Part shown: one piece after another, positions 26,270 to 37,468 of the stretch
Position numbering within the stretch: position 1 is the first letter of the stretch
How the letters are laid out: the number at the start of each line of letters is the position of its first letter
Assembly (NCBI RefSeq): GCF_004664715.2
Contig: NC_051063.1
Coordinates: forward strand, 72,402,518 to 72,466,517
Length of the DNA: 64,000 nucleotides
Reading direction: 5' to 3'
Source: Peromyscus leucopus
Lineage: Eukaryota > Chordata > Mammalia > Rodentia > Cricetidae
Notes under the pieces: generated by a model
Databases searched by the model: none
Seen by the model: the letters and a program-made list of their open reading frames with translations, nothing else
What the model was told of the DNA's origin: nothing
Translations under genes and position numbers: made by a program

Positions 26270-26625
26270 GTGATGGTTGGTTGTCAGCTTGACACACCTG
26301 AGAAGCAGGAACCTCAATTGAAGAATCACCTCCATCAGATTGCTCTGTGGGTATGTCTGTGGGGGACTTCCTTGATTGCTAATGGGTGTAGGAGGGCCCG
26401 GCCCACTGTGGGTGGTGTTTTCCTTAGGCAGGTGGTCCTGGGCTATGTAAGAACGGTAGCTAAGAAAGCCAGTGAATGGCCTTCCCCTGTGGTCTCTGCT
26501 TCAGGCTCCTGCCTTGAACTCCTTCCCTAGCTTCCCCTGATGATGAACTGTAGCCTGTAAGTTAAAAAAAATCCTTTCTTCCCCAAGGTGCTTTTGGTAA
26601 TGGCAACAGAAGGCAAACCAGAAAC
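26270..26625 (+). repeat. Rodent interspersed repeat (~400-bp family)
   Basis: TGTGATGGTTGGTTGTCAGC opens the element; CCGGCCCACTGTGGGTGGTG lies in the middle; GTGCTTTTGGTAATGGCAAC closes it. All are family boxes. The 126-residue frame at 26150-26530 runs through the repeat and is not supported as a gene. Confidence 0.75.
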
Positions 26626-26924
26626 ACCTACTCTGAAAAGCTAAAACTTGAAATGGCTTAAAAATCTGAGCCCTTTGAACACCAGTACACTCATGGTGAA
26701 TGCACCATGAAGCTTTGCTTTAACTCAAAGCTACCTCCAGGCTCTGTGTGTGGTGTATATGACACATAGATTAATTCTATGGTTGGGGAAAACCGTGAAA
26801 TCTGAAGTGTTTTCGTTCCCAAGAACTTGAATCAGGGACGCTTAAGCAGTATTTCATTTTCAATGGAGAAGGGCCCCGCTGTACTGAATGGAAGAGAACA
26901 CTGAAAAGCGTTTACTGAAAGTTT

Positions 26925-27060
26925 GGTTTAGAATAATTATAGACTCATAGGAACTTACAGAAATATTATCGTGAGGTACCATGACCCACCCCTCAGTTCC
27001 ATCAATGGGAAATCTTAGGTAACTCTAGTGTAGGTTCCCCAACCCTGACACTTCCAGCAC
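26925..27060 (+). repeat. Possible ancient L1M 3' fragment
   Basis: TTTAGAATAATTATAGACTC followed by CTTACAGAAATATTATCGTG resembles the old L1M 3' UTR motif (AGATTTACAGAAAAATTGC). The match is weak and brief. Confidence 0.35.
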
Positions 27061-27348
27061 TTTGGACTGAGTATACATGTGCTGGGAGGTGGGGGTGGGG
27101 TGGGGGTTGGATCCTGTATGTTGTAGGATGTACACCTTTGACCCATGAACTACTACAGGACCTTTCTCTCAGCCTTCACAAACAGAAATGCCTCTAGACA
27201 TTGCCAGCCATCTGCAGGGGGCTGAGAATGACCATTGGGTATCAAAAGCATGGCATAGAATGTTATACGTACTGTGAATTAGATTGTAATATTACATTTC
27301 AGTAGTTTCTCCACACATGTATGCATGTATATGTGCATGTATGTATGG

Positions 27349-27476
27349 TTTTTTTTTTTTGAGACAGGGTTTCTCTGTGTAGCTTTGTTCCTTTCCTGGA
27401 TATTGCTCTGTAGACCAGGCTGGCCTCGAACTCACAGAGTGCTGGGATTAAAGGTGTGCACCACCACCGCCCGGCA
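27349..27476 (-). repeat. B1 SINE (internally deleted)
   Basis: Poly(T), then GAGACAGGGTTTCTCTGTGT, CCAGGCTGGCCTCGAACTCA and CAGAGTGCTGGGATTAAAGG give a B1 read backwards. The usual spacer between CTCACAGAG and TGCTGGGATT is missing, so it carries an internal deletion. Confidence 0.93.
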
Positions 27477-29948
27477 TGCATTCATGCTTATGTATGCGTA
27501 TGCACATGTGTGCTTGTGTGTGTATGGGTCCACCAGGGTATAGGACCATGGAATCCTCGTCTGAGGCCTTTCGTAAGCGTCAGTTTATCCCAGAATCTTA
27601 GAACTTTTAGGAAAGTAAATGGTCACAGTGCAAATTCCTATCCACTGCAGGGTTCAGACAAGAGCTGCCCAGCCTCTGCTCCACCCCTCCCTAGATGAGC
27701 TCTCCCCACTTTAAAACCATCTACTCATTGGATGGGCAGTGCTGATTGCTAGAATATTCTTTTTCATTGACAGCCTCCTTCTAACTCTATTTATTCAGCT
27801 GTTTCTGGTTGAATTCCACAGTTTCTGCAGTTGGAATGCTTTGTGGTCCCAGGAGTGAGCCTCAGGTCCCTAGTTTTCATTATCCAGCATGAAGAATAAG
27901 ATAACAGCTCCATGGGGGTCATGCCAGTGGATGTAGGGTGTGCTTATTTTGGGTTGCCTTTGAATTGTGGCCACACTCCTTTTAGAGGATGAAATGTAGC
28001 CAACTGATAGACCACAGTTGCATAATTCACCTGCCTTTTCCTCCCACATGGCAGAAAGAAACAAACAAGGCTGGGAATAAGGGATTTGAATATTGTTTTC
28101 TCCCCTCCTTGGCTTAGGAGCCGACTCGAATATGGTGGCTTCAAATCTGATTTCCCACTGACTCCTTTGTCTGTACCATTTCCAGGCACCAGCTAGAAGG
28201 TACCACTGTTTGGATCTGAACAAACCCGCATGGATCCCCTAGTCCGAAGCTAGTCCCTCTGGGACGTGCTGAGTGTGGAGGGAGCCATTTTTTGTTTGTA
28301 GGTCTATGCCGGGAATCATCCAGTTTGTGTTTAGTGTGTGTTGTGTCCCGGCTGTCAGGGAAAATAAAAAGGTGGTGATTTGTGCCTATTTGCTTGTAAA
28401 CAAAGCTCTTTCTGGGTGAGCTCTTGCTGGCTGGTGGAAAGGGCTGTCCTGTAAAGCTTTGCCTGGTCTCTTGTTGGGTCAGAGCCGCCTGGCCTTTGTT
28501 AGAAGTGCCCTAACTTGGGCAAAACTTAAGTGTGAGGAGGAGGTATTTGTCAATATTTCAGTAGTGTTTTTAATAAGCTCAGGGAGTGTCATTGGCATAC
28601 TTAAAGAACAAGAAAGCCTTGATGGCTGCCTGCATGCTTTAGTATCAGACCTGAAGTATTTCATCCAAGTCACCTCCCTGCAAAGCTCCAAGGAAAAGGA
28701 TGGATTAGGGAGGGGAAAAGCATTGCTTTCTGAGGCACCGCTACCCTTTCCAGAACCCTTTCCAGAACTCTTTCCAAAGCTAACTCACTACTGGCCTGCT
28801 CCTCCTGCCTGTGCCCATGGCTCCGGAAATTAGGGTTGTGCCTGGATGAGAGACAGTGGAGACCCTACAGGGGTGGAGGAAGCCAGATTGCATGCTGTGC
28901 TTCTAAAACAGCTGTGGCATTTCCCCATCTACCTCTTGTGTCTGTGACTGCCAAGTCTCAAGGTGACCGTGCTTCATTTAGACTTGGGACAAAACTAGTT
29001 TTAACTCCAGAGCCTGGATTTTGTGGGGAGGCCTCCTTTGCATGTCCCAAGGGGCTAGGAAGACAAGTGCCAACTTAGTGTCACCCAGCAGTGACAGGTT
29101 CTGTCCTCTGAGACCCTCTCAGGTCCCTGTTCATGCAGCTGCCACTTGGATTGTGAAATCTCTGAGTTAGGTTTCTTTGACTGGCTGTGGGAAGGGTTAG
29201 TATCCCTAAGTGGCTGGCCTGAGATGACGGATGGCTAACATGGCAAAGAATACCTACCTTCATGTGTTAATCAGCTTCTGATGCCATAGATTTGGATATA
29301 CTATATATGCCATGCAAGGCATGTACAATGCTCCCTGGTAAGCCTGTTGAGGATTCAGAGAAAGCTAGGGACCGAACTGTGCTCCTTCCGGGCACATGTG
29401 ACTTTCCAAGCCTTGGTTCCTCTATGGAGGATTGTGTCAATAACACTCACACTCCCTGTTGAGGTGTGAGGTTAGATGGGTGTGGCCCCGTTGGTTCTGA
29501 CCGGGGTGGGGTGGGGCAGTTTTGTGTTACCTTTTCCCCTCCGCTCCTGGAGTACCTGCCAGGCTGTGTCCTGTAGACGCTGACGGACAATGCCCCTGGG
29601 TTGTTGGCATCCCTTTTCTCCTCATAGCCCCTTTCCTTCAAGCTACATGCAGTCATCCCCCAGGTACAATCCTGCAGCACATGCCTGCTTACCTCAACGT
29701 GTTCTCGGCAGAACCCAAACCCAGGCAGATAGGTGCTCCGGGTACCCGCAGAGCCTACAGATCCTACTGCAGAGCCTACTCGCCTGCACGCACCTGCCTG
29801 CCTGCTGCTGGTCCTGGGGTCTTTCCTTAGAGACAACGAACTTCCACTCCATACCCTGTTTCCTCTGACACTATCATCAGAATTGGAAAGGGGCACAGGC
29901 TGTCCCCTCTCTGTCCCTTTCCTGCTCCTATCTGCATAGAGCAGGGAC

Positions 29949-29951
<3 letters not shown>

Positions 29952-30002
<51 letters not shown>
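29952..30002. repeat. (TA)n microsatellite
   Basis: About 25 TA units sit at the 3' (poly-A side) boundary of the L1 fragment that follows. Confidence 0.97.
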
Positions 30003-30003
<1 letters not shown>

Positions 30004-31060
30004 CATTGTAATGTAATTACATAATTTCCCCTCTCTCTTTCCTCCCTCCAATCCCTCTCATGCACCCCCTTGCTTTCTCTGAATTTCATGGCCTTTTTCT
30101 TTAATTGTATATATACTATCTATACATGTAGGTATAGATATATAGATATAGATTCCTAAATGCCTAACTACAACCTGCTCAATTCCTATAATGTTACCTG
30201 TATGTACTTGACCTCAGGGCTCACACTTGGTATTAGATAACCAAGAGTTGGGATGCTCTTCACTGGGACACCATCTCTCCTGCTCCCAGCATATTCCCTA
30301 GCTGCCCATAGTGCTGTGTCTAGGATTGAGTCCCCTTGAACTTTTCCCCTTTCATGTCCGAATATCCACTGACATTGTCACTGTTCAGGAATTGTTTGGG
30401 CTACTATGCTGATAAGACTTCGTGGAGATAGCCTGTCTCTCATTTCTAGGAGACACAGTCCTGGGAAGTGTCCTGTTCCTCTGGCTCTTACACCGTTTCT
30501 CCCTCCTTTTTTTACAATGATCCATGAAACTTAGGTGCAGGAATTATGCAGTAGATGCATCAGTTGGGACAGGGCGCCACATGCTCTCTTGTCCTCTGCA
30601 TTTTGATAGGTGGTGGTTTCCTGTAATAGTCTTTATCTGTTGCAAAGAGAAGTTTCCTTGATGAGGGGTGAGGACTGCACTTATCTATGGGGATAAGGAT
30701 AAATATTTAGAATGTAGTTAGAGATTATGCTGGTTTAATAAAGAGCTGGATGTAGGTTCTCCTCCAAGATCCATGTCTTCACCGCCCTGAGTGGCTAGCT
30801 AGGTTTCCAGGACCAGGCATGAGTGAACTTTAAGTCCAATTAGAGAGTGGTTAGGTACTGCCAGCGCTCGTGTGCCACTATCTCGCGTCCTTAGAGCTAT
30901 CATGGCGTGCTGGACTTCACTGCGGACCACAGGCATCATAGCTCGGTAGGACTTTTGTTTGCTTCCTTCCCTGGAAGCTTCATAATGCTGTCTGACACCA
31001 CGAAAACTAGTCCTAAGGCAGGAAGGAGGCTTTCTGGTCAGATCCAGATCAGGCCTCAAG
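30003..31060 (-). repeat. L1 (Lx-type) 3' UTR, about 1.05 kb, 5'-truncated
   Basis: A long series of rodent L1 3' UTR phrases in reverse is present: CTTGATGAGGGGTGAGGACT, GATTATGCTGGTTTAATAAA, AGGTTCTCCTCCAAGATCCA, CCAGGACCAGGCATGAGTGA, AACTAGTCCTAAGGCAGGAA. Only 3' UTR is retained, with no ORF2. The 116-residue minus frame at 30799-31149 falls mainly in this element and is not a gene. Confidence 0.85.
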
Positions 31061-31065
31061 TTCAA

Positions 31066-31295
31066 ATAATAATTAAAATAATCCCCTGGGGAAGCAGAGA
31101 CAGGAGGCTCCCTGGGGCTGTTGGCCAGGTAGCCCAGCTGGCTTGGCAAGTTCCAGGTGAGTGAGAGACGCTGTTTAAAATTGGAAAAAAAAAAAAAAAA
31201 AAGTGGCCGGTGCCGAACAACTGAGGCTGTCCTCTGATGTCAACACGCATGCGTCCAAAGTTGCTTGTGTACTCCCACACATGCACACACAAGTG

Positions 31296-31338
<43 letters not shown>
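31066..31338 (+). repeat. B3-type SINE remnant ending in poly(A) and (CA)n
   Basis: GGGGAAGCAGAGACAGGAGG and GTGAGTGAGAGACGCTGTTT followed by a poly(A) run (31182-31199) look like the 3' half of a B3-type SINE. A B3-like tail (CCTCTGATGTCAACACGCAT) then leads into a pure (CA)n at 31299-31338. Confidence 0.6.
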
Positions 31339-31340
<2 letters not shown>

Positions 31341-31978
31341 CTTTCCTAACACCTGCAGGAGGAGAGAGACCTTTAGGTTGCATTTCTTGGGAGCTGCTGA
31401 GAGAAACTCATGTGGAACCCTCCTGCCATGGGTTTCTTACCACGAAACAGGCAAGAACTGCCAGAGCCCTGGGCCAGCTCCCTCCTTCAGGGGGAGTGCA
31501 GAGCTTTGTGGCCTGGAATTTCCTGGGGAAGCAGAGACTGCAGGGAAGCAAAGGCTTTTCAGTTTGGGGTGTGTGTGTGTGGAGGGGGGGGGCATTGCTA
31601 CTGTAAGCTCCTTGTGCAGCACAGGGGAAAAACAGTTTTCTATTAAGCCAGAGGAATTATATTTATCGTGGTGCACCAGAATAGAACATGTGGCCAGCGT
31701 TAGCGGTGCAGTGCGCTACTTTTAAGGAATTCTGCACTGTCACGCGGCCCAGATGGAGATGCTGATTGGATTCTGGCTCCTTCTCCGAACACTATTTCCC
31801 CTTCCCTTTCTTCTTTCATCTGTACAGACCATATGGTGCCTTTCTTGTTCTGGGGGAGGAGGGGTCTATGGCAGCAGCCTTGGTGCTGGCAGGGAGGGCT
31901 CTTTGGAGCTGGTCACTAGCACTGTTACCTCCTTCCTGGCTGTCAGTGACCTTGGGAAGCCCTCTTCCTCACTCTAGG

Positions 31979-32138
31979 TTCTTAGCCTGTGAGTTGAGAC
32001 CTCTTTGGGGGTGTGTGTGTCACATATCACATGTTTACATTATGATTCATAACGGTAGCAAAATCGCAATTATAAAGTAGCAATGCAATCATTTTGTGGT
32101 TGGGGAGCACAGCATGAGAAAAAGGTTGAGAATCATTG
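31979..32138 (+). mobile_element. URR1-like non-autonomous hAT-Charlie transposon
   Basis: It has the CATTATGATTCATAACGGTAGC centre and ends in AAGGTTGAGAATCATTG, the hAT-type terminal repeat (CAGTGGTTCTCAACC family). The flank CTCTAGGC at 32139-32146 matches CTCTAGG at 31972-31978, an 8-bp type duplication with the first bases of the left terminal repeat lost. Confidence 0.8.
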
Positions 32139-33385
32139 CTCTAGGCCTTTATGTTCTCCACTGTAAAATGCCCTTCCTGTCCTCAGAGGCTTGAACCTTG
32201 CAGTGAACATGTCTTGTAAATTTTGGAGCCTGTTAGCTATTAGCAAATGGGATAGTGTTAGCGACATGTGGGCCTCGGGATCATGCTGGCCTGGTAGAGA
32301 CAGCAGCTGTTTTTGCACCCTGAGTCTCACAGGTATCATTTTATGCCCTCACTCTAACTGTCTGTGTGGCAGGCTCTGCTACCTTCTTCTGTTGAGGAGG
32401 GGAAGAGGTAGAGAGGTCAGGCTGGTGCCCTTGGGGGTACCCTGGCTGTACCTGTCTCCCAGGTAACACCCTGGACTGTGGGTGGATCATACCTCTTCTC
32501 CTCTCTGGAAGGCTGCACCCCTAACCCTGAGCTGGCTAGTTTTTATATAGAGGCTTTCTCAAGTCAGGGGCACTCGGTATGCCATTCCTGCCCTCAAAGC
32601 CCCAGGTGATGAGCTAAGCTGGACAGGCTTGCTTAGCCCCTCCCCTGACTGGATCCTGCTTCCCCTTCCTTTCCCTCAGCACTTCCTAGACAATGAGACC
32701 CCTGCATTAGGCTTTGCTTAGCGGCAACTTGACTCTAGACAGATGCTATCAGAGCCTCTCCGAGGAGGATTCGATTGAAGTGAGGAATCAGGAAAGGCAG
32801 TTTTTAAGATGATGCCAGAGCTGAGACTTGCAAGATGAGAAGGAGCCAATTAGCTTGAGAGTAGAGGGGTAGGCGCCCCCACGAGGGGGGCGATTTGTGC
32901 TTTGTTGTTAGGACAGGGGTAGGGCGACAAAGTGAGGAGAAACTGAAAGGTTAACAGGGTCACATCGGGCTCCCAGGTCACTCCCCAGTTAGTGAGCAAC
33001 AGACTCACAGGTCCCCAAGACATGGCCTCGGAGAGGGTTGGGTGTGCGAGCCCAGCATGGGGAAACAAGCTAGCTTTGATGTCCAAGTCCAGCTTTGGTC
33101 TCCAGTTCCAGCTATTACTCCCAGTGCTTCAGGGAGGCTCAGCAGCGTTTTGTAGGCTTACAATACTTAACAGCATGCAGTTGTGCATGGGTCTCGTGAG
33201 GGGTGATTATCTCCATATGTACCCAGCAGCCTCTTCTTTAGTCACAGACCCCTTAGAGTCCAAGGCCCCGGGGCTGGAGAGAAAAGCTGGGATCGGCTGT
33301 CTGTAGGAGAGGACCATGAGTTCTCATATCCAGAGGCTTGTCTGATACGCGGAATAACAATATCGTTCTCTCTTTTTCTTTCTAG

Positions 33386-33484
33386 GTAAAAATAGCAACA
33401 GAAAAGACAGAAGAAGCAAGAGTCTCGAGAAAGCTGTCCGAGATGATCACGGTGGCCCTGTGGCCCATGAGTATGTCAGAGAGA
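33386..33484 (+). CDS. CPXM2: CPXM2 coding exon 2 (basic linker before the discoidin domain)
   Basis: This 99-nt exon completes codon 106 and encodes residues to the first base of codon 139. It is preceded by a strong pyrimidine tract ending in CTAG (33382-33385) and followed by a consensus GTAAGT donor at 33485. The joined product reads [17 protein letters not shown] and continues through a DDH to a VRE just before the discoidin domain. It matches the spacing and pattern of the human protein in this region (GK-SN-K, K-S-EKA, DDH, VRES). The segment is highly basic, with no predicted fold that I can recognise. Both flanking introns are phase 1, so the exon is symmetric: leaving it out would remove 33 residues and keep the frame. 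It lies 9,970 bp downstream of exon 1. Confidence 0.93.
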
Positions 33485-33934
33485 GTAAGTGAAGCTCTTG
33501 GAGGTCCACTACCCCATTTCTGTCACCTGCCCATGGTGGGTGCAGGCAGCTGGCATGGCTGTCTGGTCATATACACCCTGTAGAGGTATTGTCTGGACCT
33601 GTGTCTGTTCTTAGCCATTGTGCAGGAGTGCAGACATCTCAGCAGCTCAAACTTCTCTCGGAGCGTTGCTGCCCCATGCAGGTTTCCCCCATTGAATTGC
33701 TTGAGTTATGTCCAAGTTTCCTGTCCCCTCCCTTAGACTCTGTCACTTGGAAGTCCATGTCATTGTGATCTCTTAGCTGCCCATAGCCTTGGTTGTGTAT
33801 CTCTTGTCTCTCAACCCAGAACAGGGTCTCTGGTGGCATAGATAAAGCTTTCTATTCCCAGAATCTGTAATACTAGACCTGACAGCTTGCAGCCATGTGT
33901 AAGTGCTTACCCTACTATGTTCAGCGGTTGGTAG

Positions 33935-35628
33935 TAGGGGTGGGAGTAATGGCTTGATTGCTAGAGTGCTTGCCTAGCATGCATGAAGCCTTGGGCTTCA
34001 TCCCAGCACTTCACACACTAGGTGTGCAGCTAGAAGACTAGCACTGTAAGATCAGCACTGTAAGACCTGAGCTGTAAGATCAGCACTGTAAGACCTGAGC
34101 TGTAAGATCAGCACTGTAAGACCTGAGCTGTAAGATCAGCACTGTAAGATCAGCACTGTGAGACCAGCACTGTAAGATCAGCACTGTAAGACCAGCACTG
34201 TGAGACCAGCACTGTAAGACCAGCACTGTAAGATCAGCACTGTAAGACCAGCACTGTGAGACCAGCACTGTGAGATCAGCACTGTAAGGTCAGCACTGTA
34301 AGACCAGCACTGTGAGACCAGCACTGTAAGGTCAGCACTGTAAGACCAGCACTGTAAGGTCAGCACTGTGAGACCAGCACTGTAAGGTCAGCACTGTAAG
34401 ACCAGCACTGTAAGACCAGCACTGTAAGACCAGCACTGTAAGGTCAGCACTGTAAGATCAGCATTGTGAGACCAGCACTGTAAGATCAGTACTGTAAGAC
34501 CAGCACTGTAAGATCAGCACTGTGAGACCAGCACTGTAAGACCAGCACTGTGAGACCAGCACTGTAAGGTCAGCACTGTAAGACCAGCACTGTAAGGTCA
34601 GCACTGTAAGACCAGCACTGTAAGGTCAGCACTGTAAGACCAGCACTGTAAGGTCAGCACTGTAAGATCAGCATTGTGAGACCAGCACTGTAAGAACAGC
34701 ACTGTGAGACCAGCACTGTAAGATCAGTACTGTAAGACCAGCACTGTAAGACCAGCACTGTGAGACCAGCACTGTAAGATCAGTACTGTAAGACCAGCAC
34801 TGTAAGACCAGCACTGTGAGACCAGCACTGTAAGGTCAGCACTGTAAGACCAGCACTGTAAGGTCAGCACTGTAAGACCAGCACTGTAAGGTCAGCACTG
34901 TAAGACCAGCACTGTAAGGTCAGCACTGTAAGATCAGCACTGTGAGACCAGCACTGTGAGACCAGCACTGTAAGACCAGCACTGTGAGACCAGCACTGTA
35001 AGATCAGCACTGTGAGACCAGCACTGTAAGGTCAGCACTGTAAGACCAGCACTGTAAGACCAGCACTGTAAGATCAGCACTGTAAGATCAGCACTGTGAG
35101 ACCAGCACTATAAGACCAGCACTGTAAGATCAGCACTGTGAGATCAGCACTGTGAGACCAGCACTGTAAGATCAGCACTGTAAGACCAGCACTGTGAGAC
35201 CAGCACTGTAAGATCAGCACTGTAAGATCAGCACTGTAAGATCAGCACTGTGAGACCAGCACTGTAAGACCAGCACTGTGAGACCAGCGCTGTAAGATCA
35301 GCACTGTGAGACCAGCACTGTGAGACCAGCACTGTAAGACCAGCACTGTAAGACCAGCACTGTGAGACCAGCACTGTAAGATCAGCACTGTAAGACCAGC
35401 ACTGTGAGACCAGCGCTGTAAGATCAGCACTGTGAGACCAGCACTGTGAGACCAGCACTGCAAGATCAGCACTGTGAGACCAGCCCTGTAAGATCAGCAC
35501 TGTGAGACCAGCACTGGGGAAATAGAGGCAGGAGGATCGGGAATTTAAGGTCATCCTCAGCAACACAGAAAGTTGTAGGACAGCCTGGGATATATGAGAT
35601 ACTGTCTCAAAAAAAAAAAAAAAAAAAA
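33935..35628 (+). repeat. B4 SINE split by a minisatellite
   Basis: The left part (33935-34039) has the ID-type head: GGCTTGATTGCTAGAGTGCT then TGCCTAGCATGCATGAAGCC and CATCCCAGCACTTCACACAC. The right part (35510-35628) has the B1-like half: GCACTGGGGAAATAGAGGCA, GGAGGATCGGGAATTTAAGG, ATACTGTCTC and poly(A). The two halves belong to one element of normal order, with 1.48 kb of tandem repeat grown between them. Confidence 0.85.
34040..35516. repeat. 14-bp minisatellite, about 105 copies
   Basis: The unit is AGCACTGTRAGAYC with a frequent AAGGTC variant. It repeats without gaps for about 1,477 bp. The first units alternate with a CTGAGCTGTAAG variant (28-bp dimer). Most variation is confined to three positions (A/G in TRAG, A/G and T/C in GRYC). 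Because 14 is not a multiple of 3, each frame cycles through a 42-bp, 14-residue period without stops on the minus strand. This explains several long but meaningless frames. Confidence 0.97.
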
Positions 35629-35795
35629 CCCTCAAAAACCAAATCCCAAAATTAAAGAAAAAGAATGTTCAATGTTATTATTTCTAGACTCATGGAGGAA
35701 CGCTAACCCATTGGCTGTAGCTATAAATATTCTTAACTATTTTGTCACTGTTATTGTACTAAACTTCAATATTCAGGATCATTTTCTGCTAACAT

Positions 35796-35995
35796 TAGTA
35801 ATAGTGACAATTTATTAAATGTATATGTAGTTGCCAGATCCTTTGCTCAGTGTCTGACCTTCCAGGCACCCTTCTAATCACAGTGGGTATCATCACCATC
35901 ACATCATCATTATCCTCCTCTTCTTCCTCTTCCTCCACACTCTGTAGATTAAGGGAAGGTCCTTTGGTCAGAGTTGTATAGCAAAACAGAGCTTA
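35796..35995 (+). repeat. MIR SINE
   Basis: TTATTAAATGTATATGTAGTTGCCAG, then TTTGCTCAGTGTCTGA, CATCATCATTATCCTCC and a GTAGATTAAGGGAAGG-like core follow the order of MIR. A short imperfect CATCAC/CTTC-rich patch lies within it. Confidence 0.6.
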
Positions 35996-36435
35996 AAATG
36001 AAAGATTCCATTGTTGTTGTCTTTTTGCTTAGTAATGACAGCAGACAAAAAAATCAGCTCAATATTTTACAGATTTGCATAGGACTCACTCTTAGCTGCC
36101 ACATCTGCTCAAGAGCTACGTCACAGAGGTGACTGTCACCAGGGTAGTTGCACATTCCCTTAGGTACAATGTCAGGGTTTGGGGCTGTTTTTCTAACTAA
36201 CAACCTGCCATCAAAGATATCACTGCTCTGAGTACAGTGCGTTCTAAGATTGAGAGAAATCAATTCTTATGAGCTTCTGCAGTCATTTAGGGATCTAAAT
36301 GTCTATTTCATCTGAAGGTGAACACTGAGGTACCCACTGGAAGGACCTTGTCCCTTGGAAGGATGTGTTGAGTGTACAGTATGTAGCTAGGGCTGTGTTC
36401 CTGGGCTCATCCTGAGGCTCAGGTCCCTTAGCATC

Positions 36436-36830
36436 TGTGATGGTTAGCTTTAATCATCAACTTGACCTAACATTACCTGGGAAGAGAGCCCAAATGAAGA
36501 ATTGTCTGCTTTGGGTTAGCCTGTGGGTCTGTCTGTGGGGAATTGTTTTAATTAAGTAATTGATTTGAGAAGATGCAGCCCACTGTGGGAGGCATCATTT
36601 CCTAGGCAGTGGGTCCTGAACTGTGTAAGAACAGAGAAATTGAAGTAAGCATGAGTAAGTGTAAACGTGTTCATTTCTCTCTGCACTTGACTGTGGATGT
36701 GATGTGACCCATTGTTTTAAGTTTTTGCCACCGTGACTTCCCAAGTGATGGACTGTTACTTAGAATAGTGAGCTGAGATAGACCCCTGTCTCCTCTAAGT
36801 TGTCTTTTGTTGGGGTATTTTGTCTAGGAC
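36436..36830 (+). repeat. Rodent interspersed repeat (~400-bp family), full length
   Basis: The element runs from TGTGATGGTTAGCTTTAATC through GCCTGTGGGTCTGTCTGTGG and CAGCCCACTGTGGGAGGCAT to TTGTTGGGGTATTTTGTCTA. A near twin lies at 61628. Confidence 0.75.
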
Positions 36831-37168
36831 AGTCGTAGCTTCCTCTCTGGTGCTGGGTCCCTCCACCTGCTGGTGGGATGGCGGCGGCAATTGCTGTTTG
36901 CTCACGTATACTACCAGGCTGAGGTCGCTTCAGGGTGCTAGCCTCAGGAGCACTTTGGAGTTTTTCTGCCAACCAATCTGGACTTGAGGGTTCTTCAGTA
37001 TCTGGTGAATTCTTGAGTGCTTTCAAACACATTTTCAAACATATTTTGTCCAGATTTTCTCTCAGCAGCTTCAGCAGAAGGCTTGGGTTGGATTATCTTA
37101 TTCTTCTTTCTCAGAATTAGAAATTATTAAAATTGGGGAAGGCAATTCAGGAAGATTTTGGAGGCCCG

Positions 37169-37170
<2 letters not shown>

Positions 37171-37212
<42 letters not shown>

Positions 37213-37400
37213 ACACCACATACATACTACACACACACACCACACCACATACATACCACACACACACACACACACCACATACATACCACACACACCACAT
37301 ACATACCACACACACACACACACACACACACCACACCACATACATACCACACACACACACCACACCACATACATACCACACACACACACACACCACATAC

Positions 37401-37444
<44 letters not shown>

Positions 37445-37468
37445 ACACCACACATACCCCCCCCCCCA
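37171..37468. repeat. Compound (CA)n / CCACATACATA repeat
   Basis: Pure (CA)n blocks alternate with a 'CCACACCACATACATAC' motif that recurs several times over 298 bp, ending in poly(C). The 128- and 125-residue frames across it read poly(HT) or poly(CV) and are artefacts. Confidence 0.97.

Noticed and set aside
34040..35516. Possible CRISPR-like array
   Set aside because: The repeats are contiguous 14-mers with no unique spacers, in mammalian intronic DNA inside a SINE.
34080..35635. Open frames of 62-135 residues with a 14-residue periodicity (LQCWSHSAGLTVL-like) on the minus strand
   Set aside because: They are the direct consequence of a 14-bp tandem repeat (42-bp, 14-codon cycle) lacking stops. 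There is no promoter, splice structure or unit boundary that respects a reading frame.
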